Below are positions 1 through 7,407 of a stretch of DNA of 64,000 nucleotides, one piece after another. The notes beneath the pieces were generated by a model. The model saw only the letters and a list, made by a program, of their open reading frames with translations. It ran no database searches and was not told the DNA's origin. Numbering within the stretch: position 1 is the stretch's first letter; every line of letters begins with the position of its first letter. Position numbers and translations under genes: made by a program. The stretch is from positions 19,045-83,044 of the forward strand of contig NZ_RCZH01000002.1 of the NCBI RefSeq assembly GCF_006438875.1, in the 5' to 3' direction. This DNA comes from Flavobacterium pectinovorum (GTDB taxonomy: Bacteria; Bacteroidota; Bacteroidia; Flavobacteriales; Flavobacteriaceae).

Positions 1-1194
1 TATCAGAATCAGGAAAAAGAAGATCGTGCTGCCGAACTTGTTATTGCTAATAAAGAATTAACGTTTCAAAATAATGAAAAAGAGAAACGTGCCGCTGAAC
101 TCCTTATTGCCAATACAGAACTCGCCTATCAGAATCAGGAAAAAGAAGATCGTGCTGCCGAACTTGTTATTGCTAATAAAGAATTAACGTTTCAAAATAA
201 AGAAAAAGAGAAACGTGCTGCTGAACTTCTTATAGCCAACACAGAACTCGCCTATCAGAATCAGGAAAAAGAAGATCGTGCTGCCGAACTTGTTATTGCT
301 AATAAAGAATTAACGTTTCAAAATAAAGAAAAAGAGAAACGTGCTGCTGAACTTCTTATAGCCAACACAGAACTCGCTTATCAAAATCAGGAGAAAGAAG
401 ATCGTGCTGCGGAACTTGTTATTGCAAATACGGAACTTACTTTTCAGAACAATGAAAAAGAAAAACGCGCTACCGAATTAATTCTCGCAAACAACGAACT
501 TGAAGCTTTTACGTATATTTCAAGTCATCATCTTCAGGAACCATTGCGAAAAATACAGGTTTTTTCGGACCGAATTTCAACAGATGAACATCAAAATTTA
601 ACAGAGAAAGGAAAATATTACTTCGACCGAATTGAAGTTGCGGCCTCGCATATGCAAGCGCTTATAAATGATTTATTGAATTATTCCCGTACAAGTGTAA
701 CCGAAAAGAAATTTGAAAAAATTAGCCTTAACGATCTCATAAATAAAGTTCTGGAAGATTTAAAAGATGAAATAACACTAAAAAAAGCAACTATAATATT
801 ATCCGGGAACTGTAAAGCTTATATAATTCCGTTTCAGTTCGAGCAGCTTATAAGCAATCTAATCAGTAATTCTCTTAAGTTTTCGAAACCGGAAATAGCG
901 CCACATATTAAGATCGAAAGTTATTATACCAAACCCAATTCTAAAAACATTCCTTTAGACAACGATTATTGCCATATTACAATTAGCGATAATGGGATAG
1001 GATTTGATTCGCAATTTGAAAATCGTGTTTTCGAAATGTTTCAGCAGCTTCACAGTAAAACAGAATATAAAGGAACCGGAATTGGTTTAACAATTGTAAA
1101 AAAGATTGTAGAAAACCATAAAGGATTTATTACCGCAACAGGCAAATTAGATCACGGAGCAAAATTTGATATTTATATTCCGGTATCAAAATAA
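1..1194 (+). CDS. Sensor histidine kinase, C-terminal part (start lies before the window)
   Basis: The frame is open from base 1, so the gene begins upstream of the window. About 165 residues of helical repeats come first, in units of 42 residues (126 bp) made of two 21-residue halves (AAELVIANKEL..., AAELLIANTEL...). 21 residues are three heptads, so this is a long coiled coil of signalling-helix type. A HisKA box follows (SSHHLQEPLRKI, phospho-accepting His), then an HATPase_c domain with an N box (LISNLISNSLKFS), a G1 box (DNGIGF) and a G2 box (GTGIGLTIVKKIV). It should autophosphorylate in response to an upstream sensor that is not visible here. A TTG at 544 is internal and not a real start. 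No response regulator is adjacent. Confidence 0.93.
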   Translation, partial: YQNQEKEDRAAELVIANKELTFQNNEKEKRAAELLIANTELAYQNQEKEDRAAELVIANKELTFQNKEKEKRAAELLIANTELAYQNQEKEDRAAELVIANKELTFQNKEKEKRAAELLIANTELAYQNQEKEDRAAELVIANTELTFQNNEKEKRATELILANNELEAFTYISSHHLQEPLRKIQVFSDRISTDEHQNLTEKGKYYFDRIEVAASHMQALINDLLNYSRTSVTEKKFEKISLNDLINKVLEDLKDEITLKKATIILSGNCKAYIIPFQFEQLISNLISNSLKFSKPEIAPHIKIESYYTKPNSKNIPLDNDYCHITISDNGIGFDSQFENRVFEMFQQLHSKTEYKGTGIGLTIVKKIVENHKGFITATGKLDHGAKFDIYIPVSK

Positions 1195-1274
1195 TGAAAA
1201 CCGTATCTTACAAAAACAAGTCTGTTTTTTACTAAAATGTATTTTTCTCTAAAAATTTTAAATACCTTTGATGT

Positions 1275-1673
1275 ATGAGCGCAACAATCAAACCATATCA
1301 TATAGGGCGAAAAATAAGCCGTATTCGTGAACTTAAAGACATGAAACAAGAAGCACTTGCACAGGCTTTGGGAACAAATCAGCAAGCAATCTCGGCTATA
1401 GAAAACAGCGAAAACATAGACGAAGAAAAACTTAAAGAAGTAGCAAAAGCTCTTGGAGTTTCTGTTGAAGCAATTAAAAACTTTACGGAAGAAAATATGA
1501 TTAATTATTTTAATAGTTTTTATGACAGTAGTAGTGGAAACGGAGTCGTTAACGCTACTAATTATGATTGCACATTCAATCCTTTAGATAAAGTTGTTGA
1601 ACTTTACGAACGTTTAGTTCAGGCTGAAAAGGATAAAAATGAATATTTGGAGAAATTGTTGAAAGGGAAATAA
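1275..1673 (+). CDS. XRE-family helix-turn-helix regulator
   Basis: 132 residues. Residues 10-65 form a Cro/CI-type HTH (RELKDMKQEALAQALGTNQQAISAIENS), followed by a charged tail that could be a short coiled coil. A TACCTTTG element at 1263-1270 matches the Bacteroidota -7 consensus only about 4 bp before the ATG, so either the transcript is almost leaderless or the true promoter lies further upstream. A strong terminator follows. Such stand-alone XRE proteins are common in Flavobacterium; the target is unknown. Confidence 0.85.
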   Translation: MSATIKPYHIGRKISRIRELKDMKQEALAQALGTNQQAISAIENSENIDEEKLKEVAKALGVSVEAIKNFTEENMINYFNSFYDSSSGNGVVNATNYDCTFNPLDKVVELYERLVQAEKDKNEYLEKLLKGK

Positions 1674-1712
1674 ACCTTTTATAAGATATAAGTTATTATA
1701 GTTTAGTCCTAT

Positions 1713-1756
1713 AACAACAAAAGCCTGCTAAATAAAATTAGCAGGCTTTTGTTGTT
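1713..1756 (+). terminator. Intrinsic terminator
   Basis: Perfect 19-bp stem (AACAACAAAAGCCTGCTAA and its complement) with a 6-nt loop, downstream of the XRE gene. The 3' arm is T-rich. Confidence 0.85.
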
Positions 1757-1825
1757 TAGATAATTAGTTATAAATATAATCTCCAACTATTTTAACGACA
1801 ATCCATTTATTGTTCTCTTTTTTTC

Positions 1826-1865
1826 ATAAAAGCATCATTACAAATTTTGTAATGATGCTTTTATT
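1826..1865 (-). terminator. Intrinsic terminator, probably bidirectional
   Basis: Inverted repeat AAAAGCATCATTACAAA / TTTGTAATGATGCTTTT flanked by A and T tracts. It lies just after the 3' end of the minus-strand lipoprotein gene that ends at 1895. Confidence 0.7.
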
Positions 1866-1894
1866 TTATCATTTTTTTTGCTTTCTATTCTTTA

Positions 1895-2311
1895 TTATTC
1901 TTTACCACTAACCCTAATTCTGATTACAGTAAAGTTACCGTATTTCTCCGCATCCTCTTTCGTCCATATAAACTCTTTTTCTTTGGGTCTTGTACCATGA
2001 CTCCATTCTTTAATATCTTCTTTTACATAAACATAGAGTCCTAAAACATTCCCGTCTAATGTCTTACGACTCATTTCTTCTCGACTAATGAACCTAAAAG
2101 AAAAATAAGATGGATAATCTAATGTTCCATAAGCAATTTTAATCTCAGGTTTTATTTCTTTAAGAAGATTTTTCAATGGTTTATTCAGAAATTGGTGTTC
2201 ATTAGCTTTTAATTTATAAATATCACTTGGCGTTTGCACCATTTGTTGGGCTTTACAACTGCTGTTTATAAATAAGAATAGAATTGCAAATGTTTTTAAT
2301 ATAATTTTCAT
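1895..2311 (-). CDS. Small lipoprotein, unknown function
   Basis: 138 residues. An N-terminal hydrophobic segment ends in a lipobox-like SSCKAQQ (Cys near residue 19), so the mature protein is probably lipidated and in the envelope. I see no catalytic motif. The signal sequence resembles those of the other small lipoproteins at 2493-3077 and 13567-14139, which sit downstream of toxin-like lipoproteins. It may be an orphan member of the same cargo type. Confidence 0.75.
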   Translation of the reverse strand: MKIILKTFAILFLFINSSCKAQQMVQTPSDIYKLKANEHQFLNKPLKNLLKEIKPEIKIAYGTLDYPSYFSFRFISREEMSRKTLDGNVLGLYVYVKEDIKEWSHGTRPKEKEFIWTKEDAEKYGNFTVIRIRVSGKE

Positions 2312-2324
2312 GTTACTTGATTTA

Positions 2325-2418
2325 AATAAAGCTTTTTAAGAAGATATTAGATGAAGGAAAAGACAAATACACCTTTCTAATAAGAAGTAGGCTTAAAATC
2401 GGTTTTCAGTCAAAATAA
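2325..2418 (+). pseudogene. 3' fragment of a gene related to 12343-12588
   Basis: About 94 bp closely match the last about 95 bp of the element gene 12343-12588, including its stop codon and the terminator beyond it. In the same frame the fragment reads IKLFKKILDEGKDKYTFLIR, with mostly silent or conservative changes, but the 5' part is missing: it abuts the upstream region of the divergent lipoprotein gene. This is a truncated relic showing that a relative of the present element once lay here. Confidence 0.8.
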
Positions 2419-2432
2419 CTAAAAAAACAGAA

Positions 2433-2464
2433 AAGCAACATCACAAAATATAGTGATGTTGCTT
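2433..2464. terminator. Bidirectional intrinsic terminator
   Basis: AAGCAACATCAC / GTGATGTTGCTT stem with an AAAATATA loop. The same hairpin follows gene 12343-12588 in the element. It lies between the relic and the convergent lipoprotein gene. Confidence 0.75.
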
Positions 2465-2492
2465 GTTTTAATATAGAAGGTTCTTCTAAGAC

Positions 2493-3077
2493 TTAATAAT
2501 AAATATAATCTCCCATTATCCGAACAATGCTCCATATTCCTTTTTCTTTTTTCATAATAACAAGTTGCGGTTTTGTATCTCCAAAAAAAGAAACTTTATT
2601 AAAATAAAACATAATATACTTCTTATCCATATAATACATCGGTTCGGAAAGCATTACAATTGTTTCTATTCTGGAATTTAGATAGCGATTCATAAAATCT
2701 AATTTTAGTAAACCATTCTTATCTTCCAAAATGAAATTATAAGCAGGAAAATCCTGTTTCTTCCAATATTTAGATATTGTATCCTGCGCATATTGTTTAT
2801 ACATTTTTTTCCAATGTTTTTCGACGAATAAACCGTCTGTGTAGTCTATTGGATCTGTTGAATCAATAATATGCTCAGCGCCCTCTCCACCATTAAACAG
2901 TCTTAAAGCTTCTGTATTATTTATTTTTTCACGTTGCAAAATATACTCTTTTCCTTTTTCTAATTTTTGTGTCTCAAGAAATACATTGATCGGGTCATAA
3001 CTTTCTACATATTGTGCACTAGCACAAGACAAAGTAAAAAAAGGAATTATTATAAGTGTGTTTTTTAATTTCTTCAT
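2493..3077 (-). CDS. Lipoprotein downstream of toxin-like gene; immunity candidate
   Basis: 194 residues, with a signal peptide and lipobox TLSCAS (Cys near residue 18). The body is mixed alpha/beta with no motif I recognise. It starts 4 bp after the stop of the toxin-like lipoprotein gene 3082-4545 on the same strand, so the two are co-transcribed. The paralogous locus in the element has a different small lipoprotein in the same place. By analogy with toxin-immunity gene order it could neutralise the upstream product; this is inference from position only. Confidence 0.7.
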   Translation of the reverse strand: MKKLKNTLIIIPFFTLSCASAQYVESYDPINVFLETQKLEKGKEYILQREKINNTEALRLFNGGEGAEHIIDSTDPIDYTDGLFVEKHWKKMYKQYAQDTISKYWKKQDFPAYNFILEDKNGLLKLDFMNRYLNSRIETIVMLSEPMYYMDKKYIMFYFNKVSFFGDTKPQLVIMKKEKGIWSIVRIMGDYIYY

Positions 3078-3081
3078 GTTT

Positions 3082-4545
3082 TTACTTTTTACACGGTGTT
3101 CCTATTGGTGTATTTACTCCATATTGAGATCCTAATCTTTCTGTATTAATTCTCGCTAAAATTCTTTGGCGATCTTTATAGTTTTTGTTATTTGGATCAT
3201 CAGGATAGTTTTTATTGAAAATGTAAGTTTTATCAAGTCCCCCCCAAGCCATATCGAGATAGACCTGTTTGGGAAAACCTGAGGTAACTGGCTGTCCAGT
3301 ATGAAACTCCTCAATTGTTGACGCAATTGCATTGACATAATCATTAGCAATTACCTCATGATGTTGTTGTACTGTTAAATTCTTATTTTTGTCTTTATCG
3401 ATTTGTTGCTTAACATATGCATCATAAATTGTTGCGAAATCACATATACCAGCGCATCCTCCTGATTTATACTCTTCAAGCTGACTAATTAAATATGCAT
3501 GGATAATTTCATGCGTCATTGTGGTGGCAACCGATAGATCTGTAGGCGGAGCCAAATTACCTTTTCCAGAAATATAATCATTACTAAAAACCATATTTAT
3601 ATCAGTGCTAGAGCCTGACATAGGTTTGGTTTGTGCTAAATCAGTTGTAATAGTTACCGCGCCTGTTGACATATGAATAGTGAAAATAGATCCCCCCGCA
3701 TTAAAACGATTAATCATTGCAGCAATATCTCCTTGTTTTAAATTTTTAAGTTTATCTAAAACTCCTTGCGTACATGGATCAAGATTAGTACCATCGATTT
3801 TCTTTTCTAGTGCTGCTGCAATTTGCTCATTTGTTGGGGCTGTAATACCACTGCCACCACCGCCACCACCTGTAGCATCCCAAGTCACTCCTGACGCACC
3901 GCCCACAGGAGCCCAACCCATACTTGACCCCGCACTTCCCCATATCGCGTCAAAATCAGTAGCGTTTACGGCATTTACGGGTTTTTTGTAATAATATATA
4001 ATAAGTACTCCTCCTTCTCCGTCCTGAGGATTTTTACTTGTTTTTGAATTACTCTTTTCCTTTAGATATTGACCTATATAAATACCATCTTTTGCTCCGT
4101 ACCCAGTAATAAAATCACCCTGGAGGGAGTAAATAAACACTTTTCCAGAAAATCGATCTTGAGTAGAATTCTCGTCAGGTTGCATACTAAAAATAACACT
4201 TCTAATTTCATCGTCTATCTTCATTACCAAAACACGATCGTTTCGAACTTCGTTATTTGTTGCAAGAGGAATTGCAGTCAATAGCTGATCGCTACCGTTT
4301 AATTTTTCCTGTGTTGCTTTATCAAATTCAAGGTCGCCTATTTCACTACTCGCTAATTTAGCAGAAGGACTATTACTTGACCTTGTTAAGAATGCTGTAG
4401 CATCATCTATACTTACGGTCTTAATCCTGCTTTGTTCTTCTTTTATTGGACTTTCACTATCTTGACAATTGGTTAATGCCAATGTTAAAACAAAAAGAAA
4501 TATTCTTTTTGTAAGGTTTAATTTCTCTGGTTTGTTGGTTGCCAT
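3082..4545 (-). CDS. Toxin-like lipoprotein with C-terminal HExxH metallopeptidase-like domain
   Basis: 487 residues. A signal peptide with lipobox LTNCQD is followed by a conserved N-terminal region up to about residue 215, a Gly-rich hinge (about 220-240) and a variable C-terminal domain. The C-terminal domain contains THEIIHAYL (HEIIH at about 345-349), a zinc-metallopeptidase signature. The N-terminal half is a close paralogue of the element protein 14157-15503, but the C-terminal domain is unrelated. A conserved front plus a Gly hinge plus an exchangeable enzyme-like end is the architecture of polymorphic toxins. It could instead be a surface enzyme. Confidence 0.75.
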   Translation of the reverse strand: MATNKPEKLNLTKRIFLFVLTLALTNCQDSESPIKEEQSRIKTVSIDDATAFLTRSSNSPSAKLASSEIGDLEFDKATQEKLNGSDQLLTAIPLATNNEVRNDRVLVMKIDDEIRSVIFSMQPDENSTQDRFSGKVFIYSLQGDFITGYGAKDGIYIGQYLKEKSNSKTSKNPQDGEGGVLIIYYYKKPVNAVNATDFDAIWGSAGSSMGWAPVGGASGVTWDATGGGGGGSGITAPTNEQIAAALEKKIDGTNLDPCTQGVLDKLKNLKQGDIAAMINRFNAGGSIFTIHMSTGAVTITTDLAQTKPMSGSSTDINMVFSNDYISGKGNLAPPTDLSVATTMTHEIIHAYLISQLEEYKSGGCAGICDFATIYDAYVKQQIDKDKNKNLTVQQHHEVIANDYVNAIASTIEEFHTGQPVTSGFPKQVYLDMAWGGLDKTYIFNKNYPDDPNNKNYKDRQRILARINTERLGSQYGVNTPIGTPCKK

Positions 4546-4575
4546 AGTTATACTTCAGTTTTTTCTTTCGAAAAC

Positions 4576-4607
4576 CAAAAGTATACATTTTAGCTATTTA
4601 AAAACAA
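4576..4607 (-). promoter_or_regulatory. Bacteroidota-type promoter of the toxin-like lipoprotein gene
   Basis: On the minus strand TACTTTTG (4576-4583) matches the -7 consensus TAnnTTTG, with TTG 21 bp upstream (4605-4607). The same arrangement lies before the paralogue at 15503, so it is conserved between the copies. Confidence 0.65.
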
Positions 4608-4643
4608 TTGTTTAGGTATTTCTTACTGAATTTTATTAAAAAG

Positions 4644-4668
4644 AAGGATTCCAACCCTCAATACAGTT
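4644..4668 (-). other. Degenerate tRNA-Ser 3' fragment (old att-site relic)
   Basis: 25 bases align with the T-arm/variable-arm part of tRNA-Ser (30881-30906) with two mismatches and one single-base gap, in the same orientation. It lies just beyond the upstream region of the toxin-like gene, where homology to the element copy stops. It is probably the scar of an earlier integration into the same tRNA. Confidence 0.6.
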
Positions 4669-4673
4669 TTACC

Positions 4674-4721
4674 AACTTCATCTTTAATTATACCGAATTC
4701 GGTATAATTAAAGATGAAGTT
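4674..4721. repeat. Perfect 48-bp palindrome
   Basis: Two 24-bp arms beginning AACTTCATCTTTAATTATAC meet with no loop at GAATTC. Every base pairs. It starts 5 bp after the tRNA relic. It could be a terminator, a recombination scar or a dimeric regulator site. Confidence 0.85.
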
Positions 4722-4899
4722 TATACTTTTAATCATTTTTCAGTTACAATATCTTGTAATTACCACATTTTATGTCAGTTAAGAAAATATATTCATCCTT
4801 TATCTTAGAGTATTTTTATATTTTATAAAAAAAAGTATATTTTAGTTAACCGTTCATGAATTACTTTGTGCAAATTGGGTCTTAGAGAAAGTTAATAAA

Positions 4900-4927
4900 A
4901 AACCCCGAAATACAGATTTCGGGGTTT
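4900..4927 (-). terminator. Original terminator of tRNA-Ser, displaced by integration
   Basis: Read on the minus strand: stem AAACCCCGAAAT / ATTTCGGGGTTT, 4-nt loop, then a T tract. In the unoccupied chromosome it would follow the tRNA-Ser 3' end by about 20 bp. It is now about 26 kb away. Confidence 0.8.
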
Positions 4928-4948
4928 GGTATTATTTGTTAAAAATTT

Positions 4949-4965
4949 GCAGAGAGGAAGGGATT
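4949..4965. other. attL core
   Basis: 17 bp, GCAGAGAGGAAGGGATT, identical to 30872-30888 in the tRNA-Ser 3' end. On the minus strand the base context after the discriminator reads CAA rather than CCA, so this displaced host end did not encode CCA. Confidence 0.85.
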
Positions 4966-5044
4966 TTATTTTCCCAAAAATCAAAAGTTAATTGTCAGTA
5001 TTTCAAATAGTTACAAATCTAAAAAACGCTAATTTTTGACGTTG

Positions 5045-5063
5045 TTTGACACAAATTTAACAC
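5045..5063. promoter_or_regulatory. Putative integrase arm-type site (left)
   Basis: TTTGACACAAATTTAACAC, matching TTTGACACAAATTTGACAC at 30796-30814 with one difference. It lies 80 bp inside attL and contains two copies of a GTGTYAAA-type half. Arm-site function is inferred from position at both ends. Confidence 0.55.
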
Positions 5064-5142
5064 AGGATAAAACCTGAAAAACATTATATATTACAGTGCT
5101 TAACATACGATTAACAATAGCGAAGCGGTTGTATAAAAACTC

Positions 5143-5227
5143 GTCAGATAAAATAAAGAGGGCTTTTTGTGAGTTGGTTTGCGATCAGCAAACAAAGGAA
5201 CAAGAAGCCCTCTTTATTTTATCTGAC
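5143..5227. repeat. Long hairpin of 85 bp
   Basis: Outer arms GTCAGATAAAATAAAGAGGG plus CTT pair perfectly over 23 bp. The middle pairs partly and ends in a small inner stem (TTTGC/GCAAA). It lies between attL and the repressor. It could be a strong terminator protecting the element end, or a structured DNA/RNA signal. Confidence 0.75.
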
Positions 5228-5237
5228 CCCTTATTCA

Positions 5238-5376
5238 ACACCCTTGTACTGTAATTATTCAACATTCCTATTTTACACCCTCGGACGGTAATTATTATTC
5301 AAAAGCTTTATTTTAATAGCTTGGAAAAAAGATCGTTCAGCAAATTGTCTGTCCGCACTCGTACGGTGATTTTTTT
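5238..5376 (+). repeat. Three degenerate direct repeats (ACACCCTNGNACKGTAATTA)
   Basis: Copies at 5238-5262, 5275-5302 and 5355-5376 share a CAC(C/T)C..G.AC.GT core followed by A/T. They may be protein-binding sites. This stretch holds no credible gene. Confidence 0.4.
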
Positions 5377-5467
5377 ACCCCCGCCCCCTTTTTTTCCTTA
5401 TAACTACCGATTTTTCGTCCTTTTACTTTTTTCCTTTATATCCTATATTCTTTCTTTTATAAAAAAA

Positions 5468-5574
5468 ATATAAACATTATAAACAATTGTAAAATAAGCA
5501 ACAAAATAAAGGCTTTAAGGCTGTTTATAAATTTGTTTACATATTTTTTTGTTTACAAAAAAAATGTAAACATT
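5468..5574. repeat. Left GTTTAYA repeat array
   Basis: A cluster of TGTTTATA, GTTTACA and TGTAAAC words. Bases 5554-5574 are a perfect 21-bp inverted copy of 29528-29548. A C-tract (CCCCCGCCCCC, 5378-5388) lies outside the array, as one does at the right end. Confidence 0.65.
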
Positions 5575-5591
5575 TAAAAAAGGCAAAAAAA

Positions 5592-5618
5592 TAAGCCAAA
5601 AACTAAATTTTGGCCTTA
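5592..5618 (-). terminator. Terminator of the repressor gene
   Basis: Stem TAAGGCCAAAA / TTTTGG-CTTA with one bulge, followed on the minus strand by a T tract, 40 bp after the repressor stop codon. Confidence 0.5.
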
Positions 5619-5660
5619 TCGGGAAAACGGTTATGTTTTTTTGCAAACTGTCAATTCATA

Positions 5661-6014
5661 TTATACGTTAGATTTACTATTTTCCAAAGTCTTCTTTTCC
5701 TCTTCGCATCGCTCCAACTCTTTTTCCAGTGTCCTAATTTTAAAATCTTTCAACTCGTTTAATTCTTTTTGCGATGGTGTGGCGATAGTGTCTTCTTTAT
5801 TGAGCAATATTTCGCCTTTTCCAGTTAAAAGCCAGTCGAAATTAAATTCGATATTTTCGTAAATTTTAATGATGAAATCAATTTTAGGAAGCGTTCCTTT
5901 CCTATAATTTCTAACATTTGCCTCATTTACTCCCAACTTCTGGGCGAATTTTGAATTATTGCCATCAAAAAGCTTTTCAATCAATTCATTGATTCTCAAC
6001 GAAATAGGATTCAT
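5661..6014 (-). CDS. CI-like XRE repressor
   Basis: 117 residues. Residues 6-60 are an HTH (NNSKFAQKLGVNEANVRNYRKG) and FDWLLTGKGEILL follows, the W-LL-GKGE pattern of Bacteroidota prophage repressors; the tail is a short coiled coil. It is transcribed away from the early block. Its own upstream region carries two copies of a dyad TCGAAATAAGTTTCGA (6037-6085), the likely operators. It probably maintains lysogeny, blocks early transcription and controls itself. There is no LexA-type peptidase domain, so induction must use another route. Confidence 0.85.
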   Translation of the reverse strand: MNPISLRINELIEKLFDGNNSKFAQKLGVNEANVRNYRKGTLPKIDFIIKIYENIEFNFDWLLTGKGEILLNKEDTIATPSQKELNELKDFKIRTLEKELERCEEEKKTLENSKSNV

Positions 6015-6036
6015 AAAATTTTAAAAATTAAATTAA

Positions 6037-6085
6037 ATCGAAATAAGTTTCGATTTTAGTATTATTATTCGAAATAAGTTTCGAT
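6037..6085. promoter_or_regulatory. Tandem repressor operators
   Basis: Two 16-18-bp dyads, TCGAAATAAGTTTCGA, at 6037-6054 and 6069-6085, about three helical turns apart, just upstream of the repressor start. Half-site-like CTCGAAAG and ATCGAAAG words follow at about 6093 and 6126. Confidence 0.7.
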
Positions 6086-6155
6086 ATTTGTTCTCGAAAG
6101 CGGATTAAAAACCACTTAAAAACGGATCGAAAGCAACCTGCAATATACAAATTAA

Positions 6156-6172
6156 TAGAGTACAGTACTCTA
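6156..6172. promoter_or_regulatory. 17-bp palindrome, possible operator
   Basis: TAGAGTAC-A-GTACTCTA in the intergenic control region between the repressor and early genes. It differs from the repressor dyads, so a second regulator may bind here. Confidence 0.5.
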
Positions 6173-6249
6173 ATTAAAACGTAATGCAAAACGAATGCCA
6201 TGTTTTAGCAAAATTGGTATAGTTCATTGAAATACTGGAACCCTTATAA

Positions 6250-6283
6250 AACAAAGGCGGAGCATAGCCCCGCCTAGTTTTGT
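6250..6283. terminator. Possible terminator in the early control region
   Basis: GGCGG / CCGCC stem flanked by AACAAA and TTTTGTT. The rest of 6015-6592 holds the operators, a 9-bp stem hairpin (6422-6448) and the first 60-bp palindrome; I see no convincing gene. Confidence 0.5.
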
Positions 6284-6421
6284 TACTTGGTAATTAGATA
6301 AATAAAGAGTTTGGCAAAAGCTTCACCCAATCTATATTCTACTGACCGTTTTACTATCGGTAAAACTGTAACATTCTTAACATTCACACAAAGTGGTATT
6401 TGTATTTCCATGTTCATTCAT

Positions 6422-6448
6422 GGCGTTAAGATTGATTCGCTTAACGCC
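6422..6448. repeat. GGCGTTAAG hairpin
   Basis: GGCGTTAAG and CTTAACGCC, a perfect 9-bp stem with a 9-nt loop, about 40 bp before the first 60-bp palindrome. It may be an operator or an RNA hairpin in the early leader. Confidence 0.5.
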
Positions 6449-6484
6449 AATCAAAACGAATATAAGGGTTTCTTTTTTCAAAAA

Positions 6485-6544
6485 GTAGATTTTTTTAGTA
6501 ACCGGTAGTTTCTGCAGAAAGAAGCGCATGCAAAAAAAGTCTAC
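6485..6544 (+). repeat. 60-bp palindromic repeat, copy A
   Basis: Begins GTAGATTTTTTT and ends AAAAAAAGTCTAC; exactly 60 bp, with CTGCAG at the dyad centre. It lies before the first early gene. Confidence 0.9.
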
Positions 6545-6592
6545 AAATAATTAAAGGATCACAATAATCATAATTAACCAAAAGCAATTGAT

Positions 6593-6946
6593 ATGTATTT
6601 AGTAAAAGAAAACGCTGTCTACATACGTGAGCGTGAAACACAATTTACCCTGAAAGAAACAATCACGTTAAAGCAACCAAATAATATGATCTACGAAAAA
6701 GAGGATTACGACTGGTACATGTCTGTAGCCTTAGAAAAGGTGGACAAAGTGACCCAAAACAGACATTTATTAACGGCTGAACTAATACTTCGTTATCGCT
6801 GGGCGATTCGCGAAGGATATAATCATGAATTAGACAAAAATTTGAAAAATAAATATGATCATCCTCGAAATCAAAATACGGTTAGTGCTATTCAAGCTTA
6901 CATTAAAAGAATTGAAAATGCTTCGGATGCTGAAATGAAGGGTTAA
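6593..6946 (+). CDS. Unknown early protein, 117 residues
   Basis: First gene of the early block, 48 bp after palindrome copy A. No domain recognised. The second half (about 45-117) is helical and charged (NRHLLTAELILRYRWAIREGYN). Co-directional with the primase-helicase, so a replication accessory or regulatory role is possible but unproven. An internal ATG at 6688 is a possible alternative start. Confidence 0.65.
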   Translation: MYLVKENAVYIRERETQFTLKETITLKQPNNMIYEKEDYDWYMSVALEKVDKVTQNRHLLTAELILRYRWAIREGYNHELDKNLKNKYDHPRNQNTVSAIQAYIKRIENASDAEMKG

Positions 6947-6981
6947 CCACTGAATAGAACTATTTACATGACAGTTTAATT

Positions 6982-7164
6982 ATGATTTCAGATAAAAATA
7001 AATCCAAAATATACAGACTCCAGTCTAAAATAAAAGGGATTTATCGCTATGAATCCAAAACAAAAATTATTTACGTTCCGTCCACAGATGATCTTACGAA
7101 CAAATATTTACGGGAATTATACGAAAATCACAACTATTCAATTCAATTTGAAATACCATCATAA
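6982..7164 (+). CDS. Unknown small early protein, 60 residues
   Basis: Short, basic, with alternating hydrophobic residues (KGIYRYESKTKIIYVPS) suggesting a small beta-rich fold. Its stop is directly followed by the ATG of the next gene, so the two are translated in one tight operon. Confidence 0.55.
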   Translation: MISDKNKSKIYRLQSKIKGIYRYESKTKIIYVPSTDDLTNKYLRELYENHNYSIQFEIPS

Positions 7165-7407
7165 ATGATAACCTGCGATCAAAAAAAGACCATAATAGAA
7201 ATACTTGGAAAACAATATTCTCCAAAAATAATTTCTCATTTATCAAATAAGAATATATATAACTCGGACGGGCATATTTACTCTACAAGTTCTATTCAAA
7301 AAATTGTCTCAGGAAAGCAACCAAACGACACTGTCGAATTAGAAATTGCAAAGCTTGTTACAAAGGTTAAAAAGCAAAAAGAAACTCTAAATAAACTTCT
7401 AAAATAA
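7165..7407 (+). CDS. Small HTH-like early protein, 80 residues
   Basis: Starts with the base after the previous stop codon and overlaps the next ATG by one base. The helical pattern IIEILGKQYSPKIISHLS...SSIQKIVSG resembles a small DNA-binding HTH with a C-terminal helix. It may be an early regulator; assignment is by pattern only. Confidence 0.55.
   Translation: MITCDQKKTIIEILGKQYSPKIISHLSNKNIYNSDGHIYSTSSIQKIVSGKQPNDTVELEIAKLVTKVKKQKETLNKLLK

Noticed and set aside
3680..3991. 103-codon plus-strand frame and a similar one at 14596-14880
   Set aside because: Pro-rich antisense shadows of the Gly-rich hinge in the toxin-like lipoproteins.
6311..6508. 65-codon frame before the first early gene
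   Set aside because: It starts with TTG, contains the GGCGTTAAG hairpin and ends inside a 60-bp palindrome; more likely untranslated leader.
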